Of a stretch of DNA of 64,000 nt, positions 43,801 to 54,345 are shown piece by piece (position 1 is the stretch's first letter; each line of letters begins with the position of its first letter). Made by a program: the position numbers and the translations under genes. Source of the DNA: Neopestalotiopsis rosae (taxonomy: Eukaryota > Ascomycota > Sordariomycetes > Amphisphaeriales > Sporocadaceae). Below the pieces are notes generated by a model. The model made no database searches, was not told the origin of the DNA, and saw only the letters and a program-made list of their open reading frames with translations. Location of the stretch: positions 5,394,001 through 5,458,000 of the forward strand of contig JALGAS010000003.1 in the NCBI GenBank assembly GCA_023078685.1, read 5' to 3'.

Positions 43801-46800
43801 AGCTTTTCCGCCAGCACTAGCAGCGAGATAGCCACGTTCTCTGACATAACGGCGCCGCTTACTTCTAGCTCTTCCGCAATCTTCACATCCAGTACTATTT
43901 CGAGCGTGATTGCTCAAAGTGAGACTGTCATTAGCAGCTCGACCACAGACGCGAGTGATTCGGTACCCACAATCACAGTCGTTGGACCTGTAGGAGGTTC
44001 AAGCTCAAATGGGGATACCGTCTCCGACACAGCTACCACTTTAGCATCCGTCACGAGCAATTTTCAAAGCAACACACTCACCACGACTTCGGCATCGGGA
44101 GCCGATCAAAGTCTCGAACCTGAATTTGCCACTTCCGTAAATTCTGCAGCCGAGTCCTCGAATGCTGAGAGTTCGAACAATGTTACTAATAGCAGCGGCG
44201 CAACATCATCTATATCTTTCACTTCGCCTCCATCATCAGATGGTACCACGGTGGCCTCCTTGACATCAAGTGACAATATATCCAGTAGTACTTCTCTTCC
44301 GACTGTCACGACTCAATCCAACTTCGAGGGTAGTTCAACGACGGAATCCACATCGTTGAGTGGCAATTCAACTGAAAATCCTCGATCTGGGGCTAGTCTG
44401 ACCCAAAGCAGCTCAATCTTGACACCCCCTTCCAGCAGCACACTGACGGAGAATATCACAGAGGCCCTGACTGTAGCCAGTAGTTCAACTATTGACCCTG
44501 TCTCAAGTACCACCGCCACTGAGAATGGTGTCACTTCGTTCCCAGTCTCGAGCATCTCGTCTCCTTCAACTAGCACCGCCACAGATGCCACTTCAACAGG
44601 TGGTTCTAGCACTTTGTCAGCAGAGGAAACAGAAACATCAATCAGCGTTACATCGGCTGACGTGTCAGTGAGCGAGTCTCAAAGCGAGCTTCCTGGTGCC
44701 TCATTTACCAGTTCTTCATCTATTGGAACATTGACAAGCTCCCAAGAGAGCAATCCTGCTACGGAGTTATCCTCCAACTCGGTGGCTGCCACTGAAACGG
44801 CAAGTATATCGAGTACCAGCTCGCTTTCAACTGACTTATCTTCTTCCGAGATAATGTCATCGACAAGTCTTCTTATAGCGTCAACTATTGCTACAACAAC
44901 AAGTTCTGCCGAAACAGAATCACCATCACCCGAGCTGACGTCTCTGGGCTCAGCTAGTACTGTATCCAGTATCTTTGAGACACAATCATTCACAAGTGAT
45001 GTATCGTCTCCAGGGCCTCTTGCAACTACTTCGACTGCCTCTCAGGCGAGCTCGCTGTCATCAGAGCTGACAATTGCAAGCTCATCGTCAGAGGCCAGCA
45101 CCCCAGCAGTAACAGAGTCCTCGACAACGGAAACAGGTACAGTCAATGACTCATCAACAACAGATACAAGTTCTCCTGAAGGGCTATCATCTACATTTAG
45201 CTCCACGGCAAGCTCTGCTCGAGCGACTGAATCACTCGTGTCGTCCTCTGGAATCTCTCCTGCTGTCGCGTCGCCAGCCAGCACAGAAGTAGCGCCCGAA
45301 ACGACAACGGTCCTGGAGAGCACGAGCACCGATCCGGCAATCACTTCAGCAACAACGACAACAGAGACATCAGAAACCACAGAAAATTCGATCACATCAA
45401 CATTATCGAGTGCTACGGAGCCAACATCAGAGGTGGTGTCATCACCGTCATCATCAACAGAAGTGACTCCGGTAGATACAACACAGTCCTCGGCAGTGAC
45501 CACATCGTCAGTGGATACAGCGACAACGTCAACGACAAGCACAACAGTCCCTGTAGAAACAAGCACGGGGACAACTGCAGCAGAAGTGACACCAACATTG
45601 ACAGAGACGACGCCCACAGCTATCACGTCGGTAGATTCAACCACTATAGATACGACAACAACATCATCAGGTTTCACTGGCACGCTTACAGAAACTGATA
45701 TTTCTTCAGTCGTCTCCTCATCTGCAACAACTCAATTGACAAGCATAACCGATGCTTTAGAAACAACAACCGCGTCATCATCGCTGACGATTTCATCAAC
45801 TACAAGCTTATCATCATCCGAGTTGTCTACTTCCGCAACCTCTTCGGTCGAATCCCTGTCTGCGACAACTCCGTCAACAAGCACATCCAGTGACTCGGAA
45901 ATCACAACCGAGTCGTCGTCGCTGTTCACTTCCTCAACTACAAGCGCGACTTCATCCGAATTGTCTGCTTCCGCGACCTCTTCAGAGCTGACCAGTACGA
46001 CGACGACCGATTTAAGCACGCTAGTAACGAGCACAACGGGTGACATCTCATCAACAGATGATGCAAGCTCCCTCACGACTTCAGATTCAGGACTTAGCAC
46101 AACTATTGCTGAAGCGACCATCTCTTCCTCGACAGAAGCCTCAACTTCGGATATCTTGGCGACCTCAACTACAAGAACTTCCGAAACGATCTCTTCATCA
46201 TTGACAAGTACCTCATCAACAGGTCTGGAGTCGTCAACGAGTTCCATGATCACTTCAGACACACCAACCACTACCGAAACGACGCCCTCAGAAACCAGCA
46301 CCACACTGGAACCAACAGCGACTGCAATACCCGACATACCCGACACGTTTCCCCGCAACTACTGCATCAAGATTGACAGCCCCGACCACAAAGGCTGGAT
46401 CAGCAGCGGCTTCGGTCCCGGTGACCAGCTCTACTTCCGCAGCCCGCAAAACGCCAACGTGCCCACTCTCTACTTTGAGCGCGACGGCGACCTCAATGGG
46501 AGCCCCGACTACAACCCGCTGGTGGGCACTACGGGCACGGCCGCCAGCGAGCAGGCCTACGAAGGATGGTCCTATGGCTTCTTGGCCGTGCCCTACAATG
46601 ACGACCCTGGGAGTAACCCCGATCCGGCCAGTATCCTCTTCAGCTCGGCAGCAAACGTGGACGCCTTTAGCGAGATCTACAATCAGATCCTGTGCCGCGT
46701 GGCTGGAGCCGCGGCTGGCTCCGCATTTACGTGTCGGGTACAGTTTGATAACGGCTTGTTTCCCGATTACTATCAATTCTTACTTGCAGCCCCTCAGAAT

Positions 46801-46962
46801 GACCGGAAGAGGAAGAAGAGAGACCAACAGACCCACAAGAGGCAGTTTGAAGACCCTAATGCTGCCCAGGTCATGCAATTGGGTTATGATCTGGTTGACA
46901 CGTACTCTCTGTATATTGATTACGATCCCAATTGTGGAACGTATCCGGATGAAGCTAGCTAA
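40828..46962 (+). CDS. Giant Ser/Thr-rich mucin-like secreted protein
   Basis: Four exons (40828-40912, 40984-41056, 41110-42330, 42522-46962), 1,939 residues. The signal peptide is MRRGILQVLALSLGRLASA. The N-terminal part is Cys-rich (NCIRDNCLN, DCGPGCVADC, CDDTARYASACGC), a layout common in fungal wall-associated proteins. A Ser/Thr minisatellite (41431-41610) and a short globular part (NCSVGTPFNLTDGQL ... FCQTAGGRVYATF) follow. Exon 4 encodes about 1,270 residues that are mostly Ser/Thr, expected to be heavily O-glycosylated. The last about 210 residues are globular (NYCIKIDSPDHKGWISSGF, QLYFRSPQN, YEGWSYGFLAVPY) and match no family I know. Two KR-Q/R sites (RKRQ, KRKKR, HKRQ) could be Kex2 targets. 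No transmembrane segment or GPI signal. The 191-nt third intron joins two otherwise separate long frames; that link is the least certain part. Confidence 0.75.
41431..41610 (+). repeat. 15-bp minisatellite coding for Ser/Thr pentapeptides
   Basis: About twelve imperfect 15-nt units encode peptides such as STSTT, STSTA and STNTA. Units are in frame and vary mainly by substitutions. Confidence 0.75.
43630..43800 (+). repeat. Two tandem copies of a unit of about 90 bp in the mucin-like gene
   Basis: Segments reading TALESTPLITSSKPMSTTSD and TGLESTSVITSSLPDSTTFD are both followed by SFF, showing an in-frame duplication of about 30 codons. Confidence 0.6.
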
Positions 46963-47714
46963 GCAGCTCTCGTGGTTGTGGGCGATGGTGGAGAACTAGA
47001 CCGGCTCTAGGAGGCAAGGCGATGTCCTTCTCTGTGTACATGTATACATTTATTGGTTTGGCTGTCGTATATAATATGTTCGTGAGTGTATAACTATGGT
47101 GTTTGAGTGGAGATGATGAGGCGTCACTCCATATATTTTTGTAAGTATAATGTCATTAATCAGGAGACAATGCGTATGCCTGAAATAGTGACCATCACTC
47201 GATTTCCTCCATTATGATGTTACCGGAGGCTAGTACCATTCATCTGGACTCATGCAAAGTATCGGATAGAGAAAAGGCGGCACATCCTCATTCGTGTGGA
47301 CCTAGCCGAGAAGTAATGAACTCAGTCTCCGATTGGACGATGACATTCGATCGATGGTCGAAAAGGCACATCGATTGGACGATGGGCCGCACGCACTGAG
47401 AATTGATTAATTCATGTCCGAATACTTTCTCAGTAAACCCTATGTCCTCAATACGTCGGACTCGGTGCATACGGTCATGATTCTATGATATATATCTGAG
47501 AGCGGGAACAACTTTTTCATGTATTTGTGTTTTCATGAAATACTGAAGCCTAAAGATAAGTTAAGTGAAAGATATCGAGATGGTAAAATTACCTGCGTGG
47601 GAAGTGTGAAATACCCGTCGTACTACAGGTAAGTTGGAAGAAAAATCCATGCTTATACTCTTCCTGCAATCTCATGCTTGACCTTTTCATCAACATGGCC
47701 CATACCTCCGAACT
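46963..47714. other. Convergent intergenic stretch
   Basis: 3' regions of the mucin-like gene and the HET gene. A short repeat occurs at about 47330-47390 (CGATTGGACGATG twice). Nothing else recognised. Confidence 0.4.
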
Positions 47715-49757
47715 TTATATTATCTTAAAGCGGACTTTTGTTTCTGCTGAGTGTTGTAAACAGTGACTTTGACCATTCTGGGCATTCTCTGCAGCCAAAA
47801 GATTCAGCGGGTCGGCACGCTGGCCTAGAGTAGACAACTCGGGGTGGTTCCAGTCTTCAGTCATGATTGCCAAAATGCAAAAGCCTATTCGTTGGTACTT
47901 TTTCTGCTGTAAGTATTTGAGAACCAAACAGCCCCTCTCCTGTTCCCACTCGGACGATGACTCAAGTATTGGCACACAATATACTTTGTCCCCCAACTTG
48001 ATATCAATGTCTTCTAGATTGCAATCTGCAAGGAAGATCAGGACATCCGAGCCATTCCCAACATCGTTCAGTGTCCAGGCCATCTCCACCTCGGTCGAAG
48101 AGGCACCGACATATTCCCAGTGGTTGTTCGCGCCGATTCTTGCAGGAATTAGCATGGCCTCAAGCTCAATGAAGCCACTCAGCACCTCACCAAATGGGTC
48201 GGATGTCTTCAGCTCGCAAGAAGCTTCGTATAGAGTACAAACCACTCGTAACACTCCCTCGTGAGCTAATGGATTGGGTTCCATTCTGGTAAAGCCCCAG
48301 AAGCAGCATTCGCCTCCCGATGAGACATCTATCGAAGCCCAGGACCAAGAGGGGGCGCGAAATTTCCGAGGCCGGCGACCGGTACTGATTTCCGGTAGCA
48401 AACCTCCAGGCTGGAGGTAATACCAGCATAACCTCTGAGGCAGTGATGATTTCCAAATACCTGCTAGGTAAATGTCGTCAGAAACCTCGTGGTAGATCTG
48501 TGCCAGGCCGGAGAGAGCGGGCAACTTATCTCGCTCGTTGGTCAAGAAACGTTTCGAGTAATGGTTCACTATGTTCGCCCACCACTTTTGAGCCGTCTGC
48601 GAGTCCGGGCGATATCGGCCGTACTCGGCAAGAGGTACACGCCAGTCAGCAGCCCTGGCGAGCTCACCACATTCGCAGTCAAAGGCCTCTTTGCATCTCC
48701 AAGAGATATCAAACGACTCGAATCCCAAGATCCTCGATGGGAGCACATATTCCTGGAATGCCCAGCCCCTCGTCTCGAGATCCGTCGGCGGTCCCTCATG
48801 TGAGAGCCTCTCCCTGATATGGACGACGACATCATTGCCATCGTCATCGACAAGGCTAATCCCAAAGCTTGTCCAGTCTCGCGCGGAGAACAGCCCACTC
48901 TCCATACTGGTGGTTATGTTGGCGCATATTGTGAAATGGGAGTTTTGGTAGATGTTTCCCATGTCTGAGTTCTCTTTTGCAAAGTCTAGTGCCGTCTCCT
49001 TCTTTTCCTGATCTGACAGACCAGGAACCTCCTGGAGGATACACAATGTATCAATCCATAGATAGTTGACAGACAAGCGTCTACAGACGACAACCGTATC
49101 TTGGAATGTTTTGGGAAGATCCTCCCACGGGATGTCATGCATGTGCTTTTGAATCGTTTTGACCGTACTTTGTAGGCGTTGGTGCGATTCATCGCCCCAA
49201 CGGTGACTGAGACAGACATACGGATCCTTGATTTTGGTTTGACCGGTTTCAATCAACTGAATACGGCCCCCACGAAGATCCAACAGCCGTTTGGGATAGT
49301 AGGTGGAAGCTGTTCTCCCACAAGTCTGGTGCTCTTGTATACATCGACGAAGCCATGCTTCGGCACTGCTAAGCGCCCTGTCCGAATCTGTTCTTGGTCC
49401 ATACTGGATAGGTTCCGGAATATCAAAACCCTGGATTCTAAAGCCGGAATGTTCTCCCGGGTCTCTGAATAGTTCAACGCTTATCCACTCCCCTCGAATA
49501 GCCAACCTGAGGCCGCCATCTCCTTTGTAATAAATGTGGTGCTTGGGTCCAAGTTCTAATTTGTCGAGTATCCGAGCGCGATCGGCGTCGTCTTGCGGTA
49601 CTTGAAGGCCAGTGGGCAAGTGTCCGTCCACAACAGCAAGGATGATCTTCTCAAGCATACCACAGTGGCGGCAGGATTGAGCCGCATCGTGAATCTGGGC
49701 ATATTTGACGTTCACATAGTATGGATCTCTCCGCGTGTCAACAATACATGGAGCCAT
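47715..49757 (-). CDS. HET-domain protein (heterokaryon incompatibility-like)
   Basis: Intronless, 680 residues from ATG 49757. An in-frame TTG lies 24 nt upstream. The N-terminal region has SCRHCGMLEKI. The HET domain is at about residues 178-330, with YVCLSHRWGDE, LPKTFQDTVVVCRRLSVNYLWIDTLCI split by the usual spacing, DMGNIYQNSHFTICA and the downstream ETRGWAFQEYVLPSRIL. Late motifs APSWSWASIDV are typical. HET domains trigger cell death in non-self recognition between fungal strains in studied cases; most genomic copies are uncharacterised, so partner and activity here are unknown. No NACHT, WD or transmembrane part is attached. The N-terminus could extend into an upstream exon. Direct repeats lie just upstream. 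Confidence 0.9.
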   Translation of the reverse strand: MAPCIVDTRRDPYYVNVKYAQIHDAAQSCRHCGMLEKIILAVVDGHLPTGLQVPQDDADRARILDKLELGPKHHIYYKGDGGLRLAIRGEWISVELFRDPGEHSGFRIQGFDIPEPIQYGPRTDSDRALSSAEAWLRRCIQEHQTCGRTASTYYPKRLLDLRGGRIQLIETGQTKIKDPYVCLSHRWGDESHQRLQSTVKTIQKHMHDIPWEDLPKTFQDTVVVCRRLSVNYLWIDTLCILQEVPGLSDQEKKETALDFAKENSDMGNIYQNSHFTICANITTSMESGLFSARDWTSFGISLVDDDGNDVVVHIRERLSHEGPPTDLETRGWAFQEYVLPSRILGFESFDISWRCKEAFDCECGELARAADWRVPLAEYGRYRPDSQTAQKWWANIVNHYSKRFLTNERDKLPALSGLAQIYHEVSDDIYLAGIWKSSLPQRLCWYYLQPGGLLPEISTGRRPRKFRAPSWSWASIDVSSGGECCFWGFTRMEPNPLAHEGVLRVVCTLYEASCELKTSDPFGEVLSGFIELEAMLIPARIGANNHWEYVGASSTEVEMAWTLNDVGNGSDVLIFLADCNLEDIDIKLGDKVYCVPILESSSEWEQERGCLVLKYLQQKKYQRIGFCILAIMTEDWNHPELSTLGQRADPLNLLAAENAQNGQSHCLQHSAETKVRFKII

Positions 49758-50079
49758 TCTCCCCGCGTAAATCGGTTCCAATCTCGCGAGAGGATTTCTT
49801 TGCTAGTCGTGGAGGCTGACCAAAGTCGAACCGCTTACGCTTCACCCGAGAGACGCTACGAGGGATAATCACGAGGCAACCAACATAAGGCGGGGTAACG
49901 GCGGTGATCATTGATCAGGCTGGGTTGGGAAGCATGCATTATCGAAGATTCTGTATACCTGAGTACATCGCTATCCATGGCGGTTGATAGGGTAACCTGA
50001 TGTGGCAAAGTCCATGGGTCCAAAACCGTTCTCAGCTGTACCTATCACCAGCGGAAAGACCTGCGAGGTGAGATACGGT

Positions 50080-50190
50080 ACTATTGGAGTTATGACAAAA
50101 CTGATTGACGCTTCGCGGACCTCCTATCAGAAAGTGAGGTTGGTGAGTACTGCTAATATCAAATCTCTAAATGGCGGCGAAAAGGTAAGT
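50080..50190 (+). repeat. Direct repeat, copy A
   Basis: Aligns with 50611-50722 at an offset of 531-532. The core ACAAAACTGATTGACGCTTC is identical in both, while flanks are diverged (for example AATCTCT, GCCGGC/GGCGGC, AGGTRAGT). Confidence 0.65.
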
Positions 50191-50610
50191 ATACATTGTG
50201 AGCTTCGCCTGACGCAGGCGAAGGGCCGGAACAACTGGAACCGCATATGACGGTACCTTCATGGATAGGAGCTTGCTGGTCGATAGACCGAGCCTGGTTA
50301 TGACCAAGAAATGTGACAAGCTCTTGTGGCTACCTGACTCACGACACATAACTCGCGCTGGCCATAGCCACGATTTACCAAATTACAAATTCAATGAATT
50401 CGCTATTTCTTTGCTCAACATCTTTGAAGTCCCGCGGTAGAGCTTTCGACCTGTTGGATTGTCCATTATCCTCTGGGAGGCTCAGAGCATTGATGATAGC
50501 CAAGTACTGCGAGCAAACAAAAGCTGCATGCGTCGAGATAGTTGCACGTTCATATGTGCTACCGACGAGAAGATCTGCAACAAGATAACGGTAGATAGCT
50601 ATATATTGAT

Positions 50611-50722
50611 GCTACTGGTATTTTTACAAAACTGATTGACGCTTCCCGGACTATTTATTACCAAATGAGTTTTGCGGATACTGTTACATATTAAATCTCT
50701 CAATGCCGGCCAAGAGGTGAGT
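50611..50722 (+). repeat. Direct repeat, copy B
   Basis: Second copy of the segment at 50080-50190. The two copies bracket about 420 bp, as terminal repeats of a small decayed element would. Confidence 0.65.
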
Positions 50723-50805
50723 GGGTAAGGCACAAACGCGCAAGAGAATACAACCGAACACAAGCGACACGACTAAAAATTATCCAATAACCATTCGACT
50801 TTCTC

Positions 50806-52692
50806 TTAGCTCTGCTGCGACATGTGCGTCGGTAGATTATAGGTAGCATAATCCGTGTGCACAAACGCCCGGTCCACGACGGGGACACTCTCGAGGACGT
50901 ACTGCAGACTCTCGGCCAAATCGTGGCTGTCGCGCAGCGGGGTGCTGGCGTCGAGGACGATATCGACCTCGACGTTGAGCTTGTCGCCGGCGTGGTAGGC
51001 CTGCAGGCCCTGGATCTGGCGGATGGTCTTGGCGAAGCGCATGGTCAGGTACAGCAGCACGTTGCGCTGGTCCGCCGTGGCCGAGAAGCCCGACAGGTTC
51101 TTGATGTGCTCGAGCGACGTCTCGGACCAGTTCCAGATGACGACCAGGGACAGGAGTAGACCACCGAGGGCATCGAGCCACCAGATTTTGGCGTACCAGC
51201 CGACTGAATGTGATTGTTAGTAAAATGTTCATCACATTATCAGCAGCGAGTAAGAGTACATACCAATCGGGAAGAAGATGGATCCCATGTTGAAAATGAC
51301 ATCAGTCCATGCATCGGCAGCCAGAGCTTGTACGTTCGAATTCTTGACGAGACGACACCACAGCCAGCAGAGGCCCTTGATCAAAACAGTTCCTGCCATG
51401 ATACCAATTGCAGGAATGCCGAGCTCGACAAGCTCGTGCTCAGGAGATGCGAGGCGCTGAATCGACTGCAATGCGACCTGGCAGAAAGAGGTGATCATGA
51501 TGACCGAAAACACCAGAATACCGAGCGGCTCCAATCTCCTCCGGCCAACGGGATATTTGTACTGATCCTGTCTGCTGACCAACCACGTGGTCAGCCAGAC
51601 AATGATGGTGGACAAAAAGTCTAGTACGGCATCGACCAAACTGGCCAACACGGACATGGAGGATACTGAAATAATGACAGCAATCTTTCCAGCCAATAGA
51701 ATAAAATTTGCGGCAAAGTTGACATAAATAGCCACAGTGACAATGTTGCTACTGCTGTCGAGGTCGTCATCATCCTCGAGCCACGGGACCTCTGGCTTTG
51801 CACCCTCACCATCCCACACCTCGCCGTCCTCTTCGTCGTGGTTGCTGAACAGGGGCGTCGTCTCCGTGGGCCGGTAAATGTCTCTGGGTGTGCGCTTCAC
51901 CTTCTTGATGCTCTTTCCTGCATCCTCGCCCGCGTGACCGTTTCCGTTCTCCTCGGTCATGGGCGTACCGGTTCCGCTCATCTTTGATCCGCTGCCCTCG
52001 ATCAAGCTGCCCACGGCGCTCCTGTTGGCGCTGCCGGGCTCCTCGCGAATCGTGTCCGGGATCTCGACGCCGCGGAAATGGCTGGCGGGCATGTCATTGT
52101 ACTCGTTGAGCAGGTCGTGCGGCAGGCTGCTGTCCAGCAGCCGGTCAATGTACAGGTACTGCTGGATGAGGTAGTTGGTGCGCTCGTAGTAGGCACGGAT
52201 GGGCTTGCGCATCGAGGCCAGGTGCTCCTCGGGCACCCAGTAGCGCTCCCAGCGGTACCGCGGGTTCGAGTTGCCAATGAGGCGCATGCTGCGCACCGGC
52301 CTGCTCATGAGCACGGCCGAGAGACGGCGCTCCTCGTACAAGGACCGCCGCGACGTGGCGTCGTCCTCGCCGCCGCTCACGCTGCTGCTGCCGCCCACGG
52401 CGCCGGCGCCGTGGTAGTGATGAGAGGCCTCGTGGTGCACGCCTCCGCTGCCTCCCGGGTGGTGATGCGCCTCCAGATCCGCGGCGTCAAAGCCGCCCGT
52501 GTTGCGCCAGGTGGTTCCATAGCCCTGCAGCGAGCTGTGGGAGCGGTTCCGGATCAGGTGCGCGAGCGTGCCCTGGCCGCGCGGTGAAAAGGCTGGCGGT
52601 GCATCGTCTTGTAGGACGAGGTAGCCTTTGCGGTGCAGGCCGCTTCGCCCCGGCGACCGGGACAGGACCGACGGCGACTCGTGAGAAGACAT
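50806..52692 (-). CDS. Cation diffusion facilitator, manganese-type (MTP/CDF)
   Basis: Membrane metal/proton antiporter that would move Mn2+ (or a similar cation) out of the cytosol into an organelle. Exons 52692-51264 and 51203-50806 give 608 residues. A cytosolic N-terminus of about 310 residues has a His-rich stretch (HHHPGGSGGVHHEASHHYHG). Transmembrane segments start at about 320 (NIVTVAIYVNFAANFILLAGK). The metal-site motifs are DAVLD (Asp354, Asp358) and DAWTD (Asp460, Asp464); DxxxD in both is the hallmark of the Mn-CDF subgroup, where Zn types have HxxxD. The C-terminal cytosolic domain (AYHAGDKLNVEVDIVLD) is conserved. The single phase-1 intron of 60 nt lies before WWLDALGGLLLSL. 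Metal preference is inferred from the motifs. Confidence 0.9.
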
Positions 52693-54321
52693 TGCTTTGG
52701 TCCAGATACAAACTGCGCAAAGCAGATAAAGCTCTTCTTCCCTTCACGCTTTCCCAGCTCTTGAGCTCAGCCTGTGAAATGACGTATCTTCAGCTCTGAT
52801 AAGAGCTGGACTGGGGTGTAAAATTCCTCCCGTCGAAGCAAGGGAGCAGACGAATTGCGTCTACCGGGAGCAATAGATGGTAATATAATGAGCTCGTACA
52901 GTATATGATAATAGCAATGAACTTGCACGATTGGCGTTTTGGCTCATCAATGGAAGCATGGAGGCTGCTTCTTTATCATGATAGTTCTGACATTGTTCTC
53001 TAAAAAGAGCTCGCTACGCGTTTTGAGATACCTAGCTTAGCTCGAATAGCTATCGAGTTTTGAGTGGTTGCCAAAGCTAAGCTAGCAGCACTTCCAAGCT
53101 GTTGCCAATGTGCCTATTACCCTATTGGGGGCAAAGTTCCAAAACGTGCTGGGGGGAAGCATTGGAGGTACGTGTGGTACTACAGTACTACTACGGGTAC
53201 CGAGGGGGTTCAACCGCAGGCCACTTTTTGTGCAGATCTGCGCTGTACTCAAACAACCCGAGCCCCCCAGGATCTGCATGGTCTTTTCTAAATCTCAGGT
53301 CTACTGTTGCGAGCGATTGCAAAAGCAACGTCAAAGCGAAGAGAGAGAAGGAGAGGAAACCAGAATCAGACGATGAATAAGAACCTGAGAGGAAACATCA
53401 AGAGATGGAGCGGATGGATCTATCATTGTCGTGTTCTTTAAATTCTCCTGGCTCGTTCCCACTCTGCCACTCTAGGTACGCTGGCACTCGTTCTTTCTTC
53501 TACGCTAATGTAGATTTCATGCAAGGCTGCCGTTATTTTAGTACCAAATAGAAAAAAAAAAAAGCTCGGACAAGGTTTGGAGAGAAAATGAGCTGGTGCC
53601 AAGCAACCAAGTTTCCAGTTCACGAAGGGAAAAATCTCACGATCTACTGTTTTTGTCATGTGTATCCATTATTACGGCGAGAACATCTCGTGAAGAACGG
53701 GGAGTGGAGGTTTCCCACATATTCAAGCCCCAACTTTCTTGCCGCTCGATTTTTTTGGTGGTCTCCAAGGTCTCTTGTCATGCATGTGCAGGATGCTCAC
53801 TCGGCTCAATGCCAAGGATCTTCAGGGTCGTCGTGTTTGATGGAGTCGCATTAATGTGGGAAGGGGGAGGACCCTTAAACTGTGTGCTACCATGTACAAC
53901 AACTTTGGACGACTCTCTGGCTGCTTTGGGCTCTCCGTTCTCTAACAATTGCCAATCAGACGAATGTTTTGTTTCGTGCAGATTTGCTGGTACGCGTTTT
54001 ACTATGGTACTTTGCATGGTCCATGTTACTGTAATACCCCCCATGAGTAGCCTGTATGTGCGCCACCACTCGAGGAAGCCCCATTATGGTCACAGACGGT
54101 CGAGGCGCAGTGCAGCGTGGGAGAAATCGTGTGCAGACATGTTATTAGTCATGTATGAACTTCTCTGAACATGACTTTTTGGTGAATGAAATCTGATAGC
54201 AGTGAAAAGTGTGGAGGTAAGGCGGAAATTCTGGGGCGTCAATCACGCATATATTACCTCTTTGCATACATAATCCAACGGATCCGAGCCAATGTGCTGT
54301 ATCATGCACATTCAACTTACT

Positions 54322-54345
54322 TGCTGCTGCTGCTGCTGCTGCTGC
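54322..54345 (+). repeat. (TGC)8 microsatellite
   Basis: Eight perfect TGC units, followed by TACTACTGTTGC. Confidence 0.9.

Larger units (their letters stand above)
49758..50805. other. Intergenic stretch between HET and CDF genes
   Basis: Contains the two direct-repeat copies listed separately. No gene recognised. Confidence 0.5.

Noticed and set aside
53596..54168. 190-codon open frame in the gene-poor stretch
   Set aside because: Composition is not protein-like, starts at a weak position and overlaps other frames.
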